From Corynebacterium sp. (GTDB taxonomy: Bacteria > Actinomycetota > Actinomycetes > Mycobacteriales > Mycobacteriaceae): 38,980 nucleotides of DNA. Within the stretch, counting starts at the first letter, position 1, and every line of letters starts with the position of its first letter. Under the pieces are notes generated by a model. The model searched no databases. It was not told where the DNA came from and saw only the letters and a list, made by a program, of their open reading frames with translations. Location: NCBI RefSeq assembly GCF_012838985.1, contig NZ_DUOE01000109.1, positions 1 to 38,980 of the forward strand, in the 5' to 3' direction. Shown here piece after piece: positions 1 through 8,246 of this stretch. A program made the translations under genes and the position numbers.

Positions 1-2276
1 ACGAGGGCTGGGCCGTCGGCGGCCTGCTCGTCGACGAGGTCCTGCTGGCCACCGGCCACGCCGCCACCTGGCCCGGCTCCCTGGAGCACGCCGACCTGCC
101 GGTGCCCGTCGTCATGCCGTACCCGGCCTCGAATCTGCAGGCCATCGGCCCTCAGGACCGCGTGCTCGTACGCGGTGCCGCGCTGACCTTCATCGACGTC
201 ATCCGCGCGTGCGATCCGGAGGTGTTCATCCCCGTCACCCGCACGGGCCGCCTCATGGAGGTCAAGCCCGAGTTCGACGGGGTGGAGGCCGACGACATCA
301 TCGCCGCCGGGAAGGCCCTGCTTATCGACGCCCCCGACATCGCCGCCCTCGTCGATGCCCTGGCCGTCACCGCGCGCCGCCTCCTCGAGCGCGCCGGCCG
401 GGACGGCGATGTCGACGCCGTGCTCGCCGGCACCGACCGCGACGACCCGGACGCCGCCTGGGCCGTCGGCCTGGCGTGGCGTGAGTGCTACACGGCCATC
501 GTCGGGCGTGCCTCCTACGACGGCCGCGACAGTCTCGCGGGCTTCGGGGAGCTGTGCCGCCGCCTCGAGCGCGTCGCGTTCGGCCCGCCGCCCGAGAGCG
601 TGGCCCACCTGGAGCAGCTCGTCGAGTCCGGGAAGGTCGACCTCACCCACCTGGGCCGCGGCAACGAGGACCTCGCCGACCTCGTCCGCGAGCTCGACGT
701 CACGGTCGTCATCGACGCGGTCATCCCGCCGCCCGGCGTCGTCGACGGCACCCTCGAGGCCTGGCTCGTCGATGAGGGCCTGGCGCGCGTGCGCCCCGGT
801 ACCCGCGGCCTCGACGTGGCCCCCGACGGCACGGTCGTCGGCCAGACGAACCTCGCCGCGGTGGGACGCATGACCGAGGACGTCGTCCTGGGCAACGACA
901 CCCTCTCCCGCACCCTCCACGACGTCATCCCGCGCTGGGCCCGCCGCCTCGTGCCCGGACCCGACCACGTCCACGGCATCCCGCCGCTGACCGCCCGTCT
1001 CGAGCCGTGGGCCGCCGAGCTCACCACCGACCCCGCCCGGTGCCGCTCCCTGCTCGAGGAGTTCGGCAGCCCCGTCAACGTCCTCGACCCCGGGCCGATG
1101 CTGGCCAACGTCACCGAACTGGTCGACGCCGGTGCCTCCTGCGGCATCGACACCCGCATCTTCTTCGCCCGCAAGGCCAACAAGGGCCTCGTGTTCGTCG
1201 ACACCGTCCGGGACGCGGGCCACGGCGTCGACGTCGCCAGCGAGCGCGAACTCTCCCAGGTACTGGGTCGCGGCGTGCCCGGCGAGCGCATCATCCTCTC
1301 CGCCGCCATCAAGCCGGACCGCCTGCTGGAGCTGGCCATCGCCAACGGCGTGACCATCTCCGCCGACTCCCGGGCCGAACTGGCCCGCATCTCGCGGCTG
1401 GCGGGGGAGCGCACCGCCCACGTCGCCCCGCGCGTCGCCCCCGACCCTGACCTTCTCCCGCCGACCCGCTTCGGTGAGCGCGTCGAGCAGTGGGCCGAGA
1501 TCGGCCAGGTCCCGGGCGTGGAGATCGTCGGCCTCCACGTCCATCTCCACGGCTACTCCGCCGCCGACCGCGCGACCGCCCTGCGCGAGTGCTGCCGCCT
1601 CGTCGACCTGCTTATCGACGCCGGCCACCACCCCACCTTCATCGACCTCGGCGGCGGCGTCCCCATGAGCTACCTCGACGACGCGGAGCAGTGGCGCGAC
1701 TACCACGCCGCCCGCGACGCCATGGTCGACGGCTACGCCCGGCCCTTCACGTGGAAGGCCGACCCGCTGGACACCACCTACCCCTTCCACCAGTCCCCGG
1801 TGCGCGGGGAGTGGCTGAAGGACGTGCTGTCCGGGGGAGTGGCGGAGATGCTCCGCGAGCGCAGCCTGCGTCTGCACCTCGAGCCGGGCCGCAGCCTGCT
1901 CGACGGGTGCGGCGTCATCCTGGCGGAGGTGGCCTTCGTCAAGGAGCGTTCCGACGGTCTGCCCCTTGTCGGGCTGGCCATGAACCGCACCCAGTGCCGC
2001 ACCACCTCCGACGACTACCTCATCGACCCGCTTCTGGTCACCGACCGCACGACAGGCGAGGAGGTGGAGGCGTTCCTCGTCGGCGCCTACTGCATCGAGG
2101 ACGAGCTCATCCTGCGCCGCCGCATCCGCTTCCCGTACGGTGTGGAGCCGGGCGACGTCATCGCCATCCCCAACGCCGCCGGCTACTTCATGCACATCCT
2201 CGAGAGCGCCTCGCACCAGATCCCGCTGGCGAAGAACGTGGTGTACCCCGGCACGCTCGACGACATCGACCGTTAA
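1..2276 (+). CDS. FAD/NAD(P)-binding domain fused to Y4yA-type PLP-dependent decarboxylase (5' partial)
   Basis: The reading frame is open to the left edge, so the ATG at 102 in the ORF track is internal and the true start lies outside the window. The visible first ~220 residues resemble the second half of a FAD/NAD(P)-binding protein: LLATGH near the edge, then VLVRGAALTFIDVI, a nucleotide-binding-like turn, then PVTRTGRLMEVKPEF. From about residue 310 (track numbering) a fold-type III PLP decarboxylase/alanine racemase barrel follows. It shows FFARKANKG with the expected Schiff-base lysine (about residue 358), HVHLHGYS, DLGGGVPM, EPGRSLLDGCG and GAYCIEDELI near the C-terminus. This matches the Y4yA subgroup of diaminopimelate/ornithine decarboxylase relatives, often linked to siderophore or amino acid-derived metabolite pathways. 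The substrate is unknown. The domain calls are firm; the fusion is read directly from one unbroken frame. The stop TAA overlaps the stop of the converging lipoprotein gene. Confidence 0.8.
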   Translation, partial: EGWAVGGLLVDEVLLATGHAATWPGSLEHADLPVPVVMPYPASNLQAIGPQDRVLVRGAALTFIDVIRACDPEVFIPVTRTGRLMEVKPEFDGVEADDIIAAGKALLIDAPDIAALVDALAVTARRLLERAGRDGDVDAVLAGTDRDDPDAAWAVGLAWRECYTAIVGRASYDGRDSLAGFGELCRRLERVAFGPPPESVAHLEQLVESGKVDLTHLGRGNEDLADLVRELDVTVVIDAVIPPPGVVDGTLEAWLVDEGLARVRPGTRGLDVAPDGTVVGQTNLAAVGRMTEDVVLGNDTLSRTLHDVIPRWARRLVPGPDHVHGIPPLTARLEPWAAELTTDPARCRSLLEEFGSPVNVLDPGPMLANVTELVDAGASCGIDTRIFFARKANKGLVFVDTVRDAGHGVDVASERELSQVLGRGVPGERIILSAAIKPDRLLELAIANGVTISADSRAELARISRLAGERTAHVAPRVAPDPDLLPPTRFGERVEQWAEIGQVPGVEIVGLHVHLHGYSAADRATALRECCRLVDLLIDAGHHPTFIDLGGGVPMSYLDDAEQWRDYHAARDAMVDGYARPFTWKADPLDTTYPFHQSPVRGEWLKDVLSGGVAEMLRERSLRLHLEPGRSLLDGCGVILAEVAFVKERSDGLPLVGLAMNRTQCRTTSDDYLIDPLLVTDRTTGEEVEAFLVGAYCIEDELILRRRIRFPYGVEPGDVIAIPNAAGYFMHILESASHQIPLAKNVVYPGTLDDIDR

Positions 2277-2851
2277 CGGCCTCGCGGGCGGTCCAGCTGC
2301 CGCTCGAAGGCCGCAAGGTGGCGCTGCGAGCCGTCGATGAGGAACTGGAGCAGCTCCCGCAGCTCCGTGTCATCCTCCGGGGTGGCAGCCAGGTCGTTCT
2401 CGAGCTCCGTGATGTCCCAGGTCTCGAAGTCGACGCCCACCTGGTACGCCGCGGTCTCGCTTTCCAGGCCGCGGGCGAGGAGGTCGTCGTACAGCTCCTG
2501 CAGCTCCGGGTCGGTGAACTCGCCCGGCACCCTGGTGCGGGGATCGTCGGTACCGGCGGCGTCGAGCACACGGAGCACGGCGTCCTGGTGGCCGACCTCC
2601 CCGCGGGTGATGTTGGAGAACACCTGCGTGCCGTAGTTCTCGTCGAAGGCGGTGTAGAGGTCATGGGCGACCTTCTCCTCCTCGATGAGGCGCTGGAGGA
2701 GGGCGTCGCGGTCGTCGGTGTCAGCGGCCTCGGTGGCCTCGGTGGCCTCGGTGGTCACGGACGTGTCGGTGGTGGTCTCGGGCGTGTCGGTGCACGCGCC
2801 CAGCGCGAGGGCGGGGACGAGCACGAGGGCGGGGAGCAGTGTGGTTCTCAT
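2273..2851 (-). CDS. DUF2202 ferritin-like lipoprotein
   Basis: Predicted 192-residue secreted protein. I use the ATG at 2851, not the long upstream extension in the ORF track, because this ATG is followed at once by a signal peptide (MRTTLLPALVLVPALALGAC) with a lipobox (LGAC, Cys20). A Thr/Glu/Ala-rich linker containing TEATEATEA repeats follows. The mature domain (about residues 48-185) is DUF2202-like: EEEKVAHDLY, then GEVGHQDAV and a helical C-terminus with LLQFLIDGSQRHLAAFER. Its Glu/His spacing is typical of the ferritin-like helical bundle. The function of DUF2202 proteins is not established; metal binding is possible. The stop shares the four bases TTAA with the opposing decarboxylase gene. 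No strong ribosome-binding site is visible. A TAATTT hexamer at 2879-2884 (minus strand) could be the -10. Confidence 0.8.
   Translation of the reverse strand: MRTTLLPALVLVPALALGACTDTPETTTDTSVTTEATEATEAADTDDRDALLQRLIEEEKVAHDLYTAFDENYGTQVFSNITRGEVGHQDAVLRVLDAAGTDDPRTRVPGEFTDPELQELYDDLLARGLESETAAYQVGVDFETWDITELENDLAATPEDDTELRELLQFLIDGSQRHLAAFERQLDRPRGR
2726..2752. repeat. Three tandem copies of a 9-bp unit (GGCCTCGGT)
   Basis: Three perfect head-to-tail copies of GGCCTCGGT lie in the linker-coding part of the DUF2202 lipoprotein gene. On the minus strand they encode the TEA repeats. The unit is a multiple of three, so copy-number change would lengthen or shorten the linker without a frameshift. 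Confidence 0.9.
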
Positions 2852-2903
2852 ATCCGGTGCAACACCGCCCGGGCCGCAAAAATTACCACCGGGGTATGCG
2901 GGG

Positions 2904-3614
2904 CTACAATGAGCGCGACAGGGCCTCGGCCGCGTCCGTGAGGGCCGCGCCCCACTTCTCCGCGGGGTGGGGGCGCAGGCGTTCCGACGGCCCGGACACG
3001 GAGAGCACCGCGACGAAGCGCCCGGCGGGGGTGAACACCGGGGCGGACAGGGAGGCGAGCCCCACCTCGCGCTCGGCCACCGACTCACTGACGCGCTCGG
3101 CCTCGACGCGCGCGAGATCGGAAGGATCGAAGGTGACGTCGGGGAGGATGGCGTCGCGAAGCTGGGGTGAGCCGAAGGCGAGGAACACCTTGGCGGCCGA
3201 GCCGGAGGTGAGTGCCAGCTGGGAGCCGACGGGGACGGTGTTCTGCAGGCCGACGGGCGGTTCCTGGGCGGCCACGCACGTGCGGGAGGTGCCGGTGAGC
3301 TGGTAGAGCTGCACAGATTCGCCGGTGGTGTCCACGAGGGCGGCCATGATGGGGCGGGCGGCGTCGAGAAGCTGGTCGCGGCTGCCCGTGCCCAGGGAGG
3401 TGAGGGCGGGGCCGGTGGTCCAGCGGCCGTCCTCGCCGCGGGCGAGGATGCGGTGGGTCTCCAGGGCGGTGGCCAGGCGGTGGGCGGTGGCGCGCGGCAG
3501 TCCGGTGGTCTCGCAGAGCTCGGTGAGCGAGAGAGGATGCGGGGCGACGGCCATCATGATCGCGACCGAACGATCCAGCACCTTGATGCCTGACACTGCG
3601 CTATACTGTCCCAT
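2904..3614 (-). CDS. ltbR: IclR-family regulator of leucine biosynthesis, LtbR
   Basis: Predicted 236-residue IclR-type repressor. The N-terminal winged helix-turn-helix (about residues 8-65) includes [22 protein letters not shown]. The C-terminal effector-binding domain (about 80-230) includes [10 protein letters not shown] and [11 protein letters not shown]. The N-terminus [15 protein letters not shown] and the divergent position next to leuC match corynebacterial LtbR. In C. glutamicum that protein represses leuB and leuCD and has also been linked to tryptophan genes. The start is the ATG at 3614. No Shine-Dalgarno is seen, and a TAGTAT hexamer ends seven bases upstream, so the message is probably leaderless. 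The effector is inferred to be leucine or a pathway intermediate. Confidence 0.93.
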   Translation of the reverse strand: MGQYSAVSGIKVLDRSVAIMMAVAPHPLSLTELCETTGLPRATAHRLATALETHRILARGEDGRWTTGPALTSLGTGSRDQLLDAARPIMAALVDTTGESVQLYQLTGTSRTCVAAQEPPVGLQNTVPVGSQLALTSGSAAKVFLAFGSPQLRDAILPDVTFDPSDLARVEAERVSESVAEREVGLASLSAPVFTPAGRFVAVLSVSGPSERLRPHPAEKWGAALTDAAEALSRSL

Positions 3615-3620
3615 ACCACG

Positions 3621-3626
3621 ATACTA
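3621..3626 (-). promoter_or_regulatory. Putative leaderless -10 element of ltbR (TAGTAT)
   Basis: TAGTAT on the minus strand, six bases before the ATG at 3614. This spacing puts transcription start at or next to the A of the start codon. It shares its TA with a candidate leuC -10 (TAACAT, 3625-3630, plus strand). Confidence 0.6.
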
Positions 3627-3628
3627 AC

Positions 3629-3645
3629 ATCTCACCCAGTGAGAT
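3629..3645. promoter_or_regulatory. Probable LtbR operator: 7-bp perfect inverted repeat
   Basis: ATCTCAC-CCA-GTGAGAT, a perfect 7+7 inverted repeat with a 3-base spacer, lies in the divergent ltbR-leuC gap. It sits directly downstream of the putative leuC -10 and upstream of the putative ltbR -10, so bound protein could block both promoters. Assignment to LtbR rests on position and on the known role of the family; it was not tested against a motif model. Confidence 0.75.
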
Positions 3646-3670
3646 TTACACAGATGGAAAGGTGGCATCC

Positions 3671-5089
3671 ATGGCCGAGAAGCTGACGCTGGCCGAGAAG
3701 GTGTGGAACGACCATATTGTCGCGAAGGGCGAGAACGGCGAACCCGATCTCCTCTACATTGACCTGCAGCTCCTGCACGAGGTGACCTCCCCGCAGGCCT
3801 TCGACGGACTGCGCCTGGCCGGCCGTAAGCTGCGCCGCCCGGACCTGCACCTGGCCACCGAGGACCACAACGTCCCCACCGAGGGCATCCAGACCGGCTC
3901 CCTCCTGGAGATCAAGGAGGCCACCTCCCGCACGCAGGTCGAGACCCTGCGCAAGAACTGCGAGGAGTTCGGCATCCGCCTGCACCCCATGGGTGACGTC
4001 AAGCAGGGCATCGTCCACACCGTCGGCCCGCAGCTCGGTGCCACCCAGCCGGGCATGACCATCGTCTGCGGTGACTCCCACACCTCCACCCACGGTGCCT
4101 TCGGTTCCATCGCCATGGGCATCGGCACCTCCGAGGTCGAGCACGTCATGGCCACCCAGACGCTGCCGCTCAAGCCGTTCAAGACCATGGCCATCGAGGT
4201 CTCCGGCGAGCTGCAGCCGGGCGTCACCGCCAAGGACCTCATCCTGGCGATCATCGCCAAGATCGGCACCGGCGGCGGCCAGGGCCACATCATCGAGTAC
4301 CGCGGCGAGGCCATCGAGAAGCTCTCGATGGAGGCCCGCATGACCATCTGCAACATGTCCATCGAGGCCGGTGCCCGCGCCGGCATGGTCGCCCCCGACC
4401 AGAAGACCTTCGACTACGTCGAGGGCCGCGAGTTCGCCCCGAAGGGCGCCGACTGGGACGCCGCCGTCGAGTACTGGAAGACCCTGCCGACCGACGAGGG
4501 CGCCGAGTTCGACACCGTCGTCGAGATCGACGGCTCCGCGCTCACCCCGTTCGTCACCTGGGGCACCAACCCGGGCCAGGGCCTGCCGCTGTCCGCGAAC
4601 GTCCCGGACCCGGAGGACTTCACCAACGAGGCCGACAAGGCCGCCGCGGAGAAGGCACTGGCCTACATGGACCTCACCCCGGGCACCCCGCTGCGGGACA
4701 TCAGGATCGACACCGTCTTCCTGGGCTCCTGCACCAACGCCCGCATCGAGGACCTGCGCGCCGCTGCCGAGGTCGTCGAGGGCCGCACCATCGCCCCGGA
4801 CACCCGCATGCTCGTCGTCCCGTCCTCGACGCTGGTCAAGCAGCAGGCCGAGGAGGAGGGGCTGGACAAGATCTTCACCGACTTCGGCGCCGAGTGGCGC
4901 ACCGCCGGCTGCTCCATGTGCCTGGGCATGAACCCGGACCAGCTGGCCCCGGGCGAGCGCTCCGCCTCCACCTCGAACCGTAACTTCGAGGGCCGGCAGG
5001 GCCCGGGCGGCCGCACCCACCTGGTGTCCCCGCCGGTCGCCGCCGCCACCGCCGTCCTCGGCCACCTGGCTTCCCCCGCAGACCTCTGA
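3671..5089 (+). CDS. leuC: 3-isopropylmalate dehydratase large subunit
   Basis: Predicted 472 residues. Aconitase-superfamily subunit that, with LeuD, isomerises 2-isopropylmalate to 3-isopropylmalate in leucine synthesis. The start is the ATG at 3671 because GGAAAGG ends eight bases before it; the GTG at 3662 in the ORF track overlaps that ribosome-binding site. Visible motifs are [25 protein letters not shown], and the [4Fe-4S] ligands in [13 protein letters not shown] and [12 protein letters not shown]. The C-terminal [15 protein letters not shown] is typical of the family. It is followed 29 bases later by leuD in the same operon. Control by the LtbR operator just upstream is inferred. Confidence 0.98.
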   Translation: MAEKLTLAEKVWNDHIVAKGENGEPDLLYIDLQLLHEVTSPQAFDGLRLAGRKLRRPDLHLATEDHNVPTEGIQTGSLLEIKEATSRTQVETLRKNCEEFGIRLHPMGDVKQGIVHTVGPQLGATQPGMTIVCGDSHTSTHGAFGSIAMGIGTSEVEHVMATQTLPLKPFKTMAIEVSGELQPGVTAKDLILAIIAKIGTGGGQGHIIEYRGEAIEKLSMEARMTICNMSIEAGARAGMVAPDQKTFDYVEGREFAPKGADWDAAVEYWKTLPTDEGAEFDTVVEIDGSALTPFVTWGTNPGQGLPLSANVPDPEDFTNEADKAAAEKALAYMDLTPGTPLRDIRIDTVFLGSCTNARIEDLRAAAEVVEGRTIAPDTRMLVVPSSTLVKQQAEEEGLDKIFTDFGAEWRTAGCSMCLGMNPDQLAPGERSASTSNRNFEGRQGPGGRTHLVSPPVAAATAVLGHLASPADL

Positions 5090-5118
5090 CCACGCCGACC
5101 ACCAAGGAGATAAAAACA

Positions 5119-5715
5119 GTGGAGAAGTTCACCACCCACACCGGCGTCGGCGTCCCGCTGACCCGCTCGAACGTCGACACCGACCAGATCATCCCCGCCG
5201 TCTACCTCAAGCGCGTCACCCGCACGGGCTTCGATGACGGCCTGTTCGCCGAGTGGCGCAAGGACGATTCCTTCGTCCTCAACCAGGAGCCCTACCGCAA
5301 CGGCTCCGTGCTGGTCGCCGGCCCCGACTTCGGCACCGGCTCCTCCCGTGAGCACGCCGTCTGGGCCCTCATGGACTACGGCTTCCGCGTCGTGCTGTCC
5401 CCGCGCTTCGCCGACATCTTCCGCGGCAACTCCGGCAAGGCCGGCCTGCTGGCCGCCCAGATGGAGGAGGCCGATATCGAGCTGCTGTGGAAGCAGCTCG
5501 AGGCTGAGCCGGGCCTGGAGATCACCGTCGACCTCGAGTCCCGCACCGTCACCGCCGGCGAGAACACCTACCAGTTCTCCGTCGACGACTACACCCGCTG
5601 GCGCCTCATGGAGGGCCTCGACGACATCGGCCTGACCCTGCGCGACGAGCAGGCCATCACCGACTACGAGGCGAAGCGCCCCGTGTACAAGCCGACCATC
5701 ACCGCGGAGGTGTGA
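5119..5715 (+). CDS. leuD: 3-isopropylmalate dehydratase small subunit
   Basis: Predicted 198 residues, full length for LeuD. Swivelling domain that completes the LeuCD isomerase active site. Visible family signatures are [24 protein letters not shown] at the N-terminus and [17 protein letters not shown], the substrate-contact loop. The start is the GTG at 5119, with a clear AAGGAGAT ribosome-binding site seven bases upstream. It is second in the leuC operon, and its stop is three bases before the next start, whose ribosome-binding site (GGAGG) lies in the last leuD codons. Confidence 0.98.
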   Translation: MEKFTTHTGVGVPLTRSNVDTDQIIPAVYLKRVTRTGFDDGLFAEWRKDDSFVLNQEPYRNGSVLVAGPDFGTGSSREHAVWALMDYGFRVVLSPRFADIFRGNSGKAGLLAAQMEEADIELLWKQLEAEPGLEITVDLESRTVTAGENTYQFSVDDYTRWRLMEGLDDIGLTLRDEQAITDYEAKRPVYKPTITAEV

Positions 5716-5718
5716 GTC

Positions 5719-6120
5719 ATGTCCGACAACCGTTTCGACGAGGGAATCCGCATCCGCCGCGAGGTCATGGGCGACGATTTCGTCGACGCCGCCCTGACCC
5801 GCAACGCCGGCACCGACGGCGAGGACCTGCAGCACCACATCACCGCCACCGTCTGGGGTTCGGTGTGGACCCGCGAGGGCCTGTCCAAGCGTGACCGCAG
5901 CCTGCTCAACATCGGCATGCTCGTCGCCCTGCGCGCGACCGAGGAACTGCGCGGACATGTCCGCGGCGGCCTGCGTAACGGCCTGACCCGCGAGGAGATC
6001 ACCGAGGCGATCATCCACGCCTCCGGCTACTGCGGCGCACCGGCCGCCCTCTCCGCGATGAAGGTCGCCCAGGAGGTGCTCGTCGCCGAGCTGGGCCCTA
6101 TTTCGCCGGAAGCGGACTAG
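5719..6120 (+). CDS. Carboxymuconolactone decarboxylase family protein
   Basis: Predicted 133 residues, close to the size of 4-carboxymuconolactone decarboxylase (PcaC). Family features are LSKRDRSLLNIGMLVAL, ELRGHVRGGLRNGLTREEITEAIIHASGYCGAPAA and a C-terminal helix. It lacks the CxxC of AhpD-type peroxidase relatives, since only GYC is present. No other beta-ketoadipate genes are nearby. Instead it is tightly joined to leuD (three-base gap, ribosome-binding site GGAGG inside leuD), so co-expression with leucine synthesis is likely and the substrate is uncertain. Its 3' end overlaps the converging Nudix gene by 23 bases. Confidence 0.82.
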   Translation: MSDNRFDEGIRIRREVMGDDFVDAALTRNAGTDGEDLQHHITATVWGSVWTREGLSKRDRSLLNIGMLVALRATEELRGHVRGGLRNGLTREEITEAIIHASGYCGAPAALSAMKVAQEVLVAELGPISPEAD

Positions 6121-7102
6121 TCAGGTAGTCAGCACCCGTCAGCTGTCCGTCGTTGAAGGACAGCACCCACACGGACGCCTTCTTCGCCTTGATCTCATCG
6201 AGCGGGAGGCGTCCGTTCGCGCTCAACCAGGCGATCATCCCCGGGATCGCCTCCCCCTGGGAGACGACGACGGAGGTGCCGCCGGCGTCGATGAGCTCCC
6301 GGAAACGCCGCTGGCAGGCGACCTGGTTCTCCAGCCACGCCTCATCGCCGAAGAGCTTGTCGACGACCACCTCCAGCCCCAGCTCATCCGCCAGGGGAGC
6401 AGCCGTCGACTGGCAGCGGTCGGGCTCCGCGGAGTACACGGCCACCGGCTTGTAGGGCAGCAGCATGGGCACGAGCATCTCCGCCTGGCGGCGTCCCTTC
6501 TTGTCCAGCGGACGCAGGGAGTCGTCGCCGTCCCAGTTGCGGCGCTGGTGTGCCCGACCGTGCCGGATGTAGAGCACCCGGGAGGTGGCGGGCAGGCGGA
6601 AACGCTTCTCCGCCTTGTCCAGCACGAGGCGGTCGACCTCGTAGGAGAGCAGGGCACGGGCCTCCGCGATGGGCAGCCAGCGCAGCTCGTCGACCTCGCC
6701 GTTGGGGGTGAACTCACCGCCGAGGACCTCCCCGGTCCAGTAGTAGACCACCTTGGTGCGGTTCTGGACGGGGTAGGTCACCTTGCCCAGCAGCTTGCCC
6801 AGGCGGATCTCGAAGCCGGTCTCCTCGAGGATCTCGCGGGCCGCGGTCGTCGGCAGTGACTCGCCCGGATCGACCTTGCCCTTGGCCAGGGACCAGTCGT
6901 CGTAGGCGGGGCGGTGGATCAGCGCCACCTCGACGTTGTCCAGGTCGGAGAGGTCACCGCGCCACAGGACGGCTCCCGCGGCGAGCATCGCGCGGCGGAA
7001 CTGTTTGGCCGGATCCGCGGGGATGACCTGGTGACGGCCGTTGACGAGCAACTCCGGAACCTGATCCTTGTCCACCTCGTGCGGCCTGTTCTTCTTCGCC
7101 AT
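6098..7102 (-). CDS. MutT1-like Nudix hydrolase / histidine phosphatase fusion
   Basis: Predicted 334 residues with two domains. The N-terminal Nudix domain (about 35-160) has a full Nudix box, [23 protein letters not shown]. The C-terminal histidine phosphatase-like domain (about 174-334) begins [10 protein letters not shown]. The arrangement matches mycobacterial MutT1, which acts on oxidised guanine nucleotides and diadenosine polyphosphates. The start is the ATG at 7102, with GAGGAG a few bases upstream; the 721-residue ORF in the track runs on upstream through antisense gpsA. In the phosphatase half, the second catalytic histidine, usually in SHG, reads SQGEAIPG. A role in nucleotide-pool sanitation is inferred from the family. 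Confidence 0.88.
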   Translation of the reverse strand: MAKKNRPHEVDKDQVPELLVNGRHQVIPADPAKQFRRAMLAAGAVLWRGDLSDLDNVEVALIHRPAYDDWSLAKGKVDPGESLPTTAAREILEETGFEIRLGKLLGKVTYPVQNRTKVVYYWTGEVLGGEFTPNGEVDELRWLPIAEARALLSYEVDRLVLDKAEKRFRLPATSRVLYIRHGRAHQRRNWDGDDSLRPLDKKGRRQAEMLVPMLLPYKPVAVYSAEPDRCQSTAAPLADELGLEVVVDKLFGDEAWLENQVACQRRFRELIDAGGTSVVVSQGEAIPGMIAWLSANGRLPLDEIKAKKASVWVLSFNDGQLTGADYLTSPLPAK

Positions 7103-7185
7103 GTTTCTCCTCGGACCTCGGTTGCGGATGGGGTTCCCCTCATTTTCACCCACCTCCGGCTGATTCGCAGCACCAACCCATCCTT

Positions 7186-7202
7186 TAAGCTGGTTTGCAA
7201 AC
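7186..7202 (+). promoter_or_regulatory. Putative gpsA -10 (TAAGCT) and adjoining 10-bp palindrome (GTTTGCAAAC)
   Basis: In the 123-base divergent gap between the Nudix gene and gpsA, TAAGCT (7186-7191) fits a TANNNT -10. It is followed by a perfect palindrome GTTTGCAAAC (7193-7202) where transcription would start. The leader would be about 28 bases and carries the gpsA ribosome-binding site. An operator role for the palindrome is only a possibility. Confidence 0.4.
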
Positions 7203-7225
7203 GAAAGAAAGTGGAGGAGCAGCGC

Positions 7226-8224
7226 GTGGTCAACGTAGCGATCATGGGTGCCGGATCCTGGGGTACCACCCTGGCGAAGGTCTTCGCCGACGCCGGCAAC
7301 ATCGTCACCCTCTGGGCCCGGCGCCCGGAGCTGGCCGAACAGATCCGCACCACCCGGACCAACCCGGACTATCTGCCGGACATCCGCCTGCCCGACTCCG
7401 TGGTCGCCACCTCCTCCGCCGAGGAGGCCCTCGACTGCGCCACCATCGTCGTCTTCGCCGTGCCGAGCCAGACGATGCGCGACAACCTCACCGCCTGGAC
7501 GCCGCTGCTGCCGGCGGACTCGACGCTGGTGAGCATCTCCAAGGGCGTGGAGACCGGCACGCACCTGCGCATGAGCGAGGTCATCGCCGAGATCACCGGC
7601 GCCGACCCGACCCGCATCGCCGTGCTCTCCGGTCCGAACCTGGCCCGGGAGATCGCCGAGGAGCAGCCGGCCGCCACCGTCATCGCGTGCGTCGACGAGA
7701 ACCGCGCCAAGCTGGTGCAGGCCGCCGTCGCCACGCCCTACCTGCGCCCCTACACCAACACCGACGTCGTCGGCGTGGAGCTGGGCGGCGCCTGCAAGAA
7801 CGTCATCGCCCTGGCCTGCGGCGTGGCCACCGGCCTCGGCTTCGGTGAGAACACCCTGGCCACCATCATCACCCGCGGCCTGGCGGAGATCTCCCGCCTG
7901 GGGGCGGCCCTCGGCGCGGACCAGCGCACCTTCTCGGGCCTGGCCGGTCTGGGCGACCTGGTGGCCACGTGCAGCTCCCCGCTGTCGCGTAACCGTTCCT
8001 TCGGTGTGCGTCTCGGCGAGGGCGGCACCCTGGAGGAGGCGAAGAAGGCCACCCACGGGCAGGTCGCCGAGGGCGTGATCTCCTCGAACTCGGTGTTCCA
8101 GCTGGCCGAGGCGAACAAGGTGGAGATGCCCATCACGCAGGCCGTGTACGCCGTGTGCCACCGCGGACTGGACGTGCGGGACATGATCGCGGCACTGATG
8201 GGCCGGTCCCGGAAGGCGGAGTGA
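7226..8224 (+). CDS. gpsA: Glycerol-3-phosphate dehydrogenase [NAD(P)+]
   Basis: Predicted 332 residues. It reduces dihydroxyacetone phosphate to sn-glycerol 3-phosphate for phospholipid synthesis in the cytosol. The start is the GTG at 7226 because GGAGGAG lies six bases before it; the ORF track's 6914 start runs through unrelated sequence. Motifs are the Rossmann loop [34 protein letters not shown], the catalytic-lysine region [12 protein letters not shown] and [16 protein letters not shown]. It is followed 22 bases later by ddl, an order conserved in corynebacteria. Confidence 0.97.
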   Translation: MVNVAIMGAGSWGTTLAKVFADAGNIVTLWARRPELAEQIRTTRTNPDYLPDIRLPDSVVATSSAEEALDCATIVVFAVPSQTMRDNLTAWTPLLPADSTLVSISKGVETGTHLRMSEVIAEITGADPTRIAVLSGPNLAREIAEEQPAATVIACVDENRAKLVQAAVATPYLRPYTNTDVVGVELGGACKNVIALACGVATGLGFGENTLATIITRGLAEISRLGAALGADQRTFSGLAGLGDLVATCSSPLSRNRSFGVRLGEGGTLEEAKKATHGQVAEGVISSNSVFQLAEANKVEMPITQAVYAVCHRGLDVRDMIAALMGRSRKAE

Positions 8225-8232
8225 CCGCGCGG

Positions 8233-8238
8233 TAGGCT
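8233..8238 (+). promoter_or_regulatory. Putative leaderless -10 element of ddl (TAGGCT)
   Basis: TAGGCT eight bases before the ddl ATG. No Shine-Dalgarno is present in the 22-base gpsA-ddl gap, which fits a leaderless internal promoter. Confidence 0.5.
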
Positions 8239-8246
8239 TCCTGCCT

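Noticed and set aside
3662-3670. leuC start at the GTG of the ORF track
   Set aside because: The GTG lies on the ribosome-binding site GGAAAGG; the ATG at 3671 has the correct spacing.
3632-5065. 477-residue minus-strand ORF opposite leuC
   Set aside because: Shadow frame of a certain gene; Gly/Ala/Val/His-rich composition with no motifs, arising from the GC-rich third positions.
5719-6120. AhpD alkylhydroperoxidase
   Set aside because: No CxxC motif; only a single cysteine in GYC.
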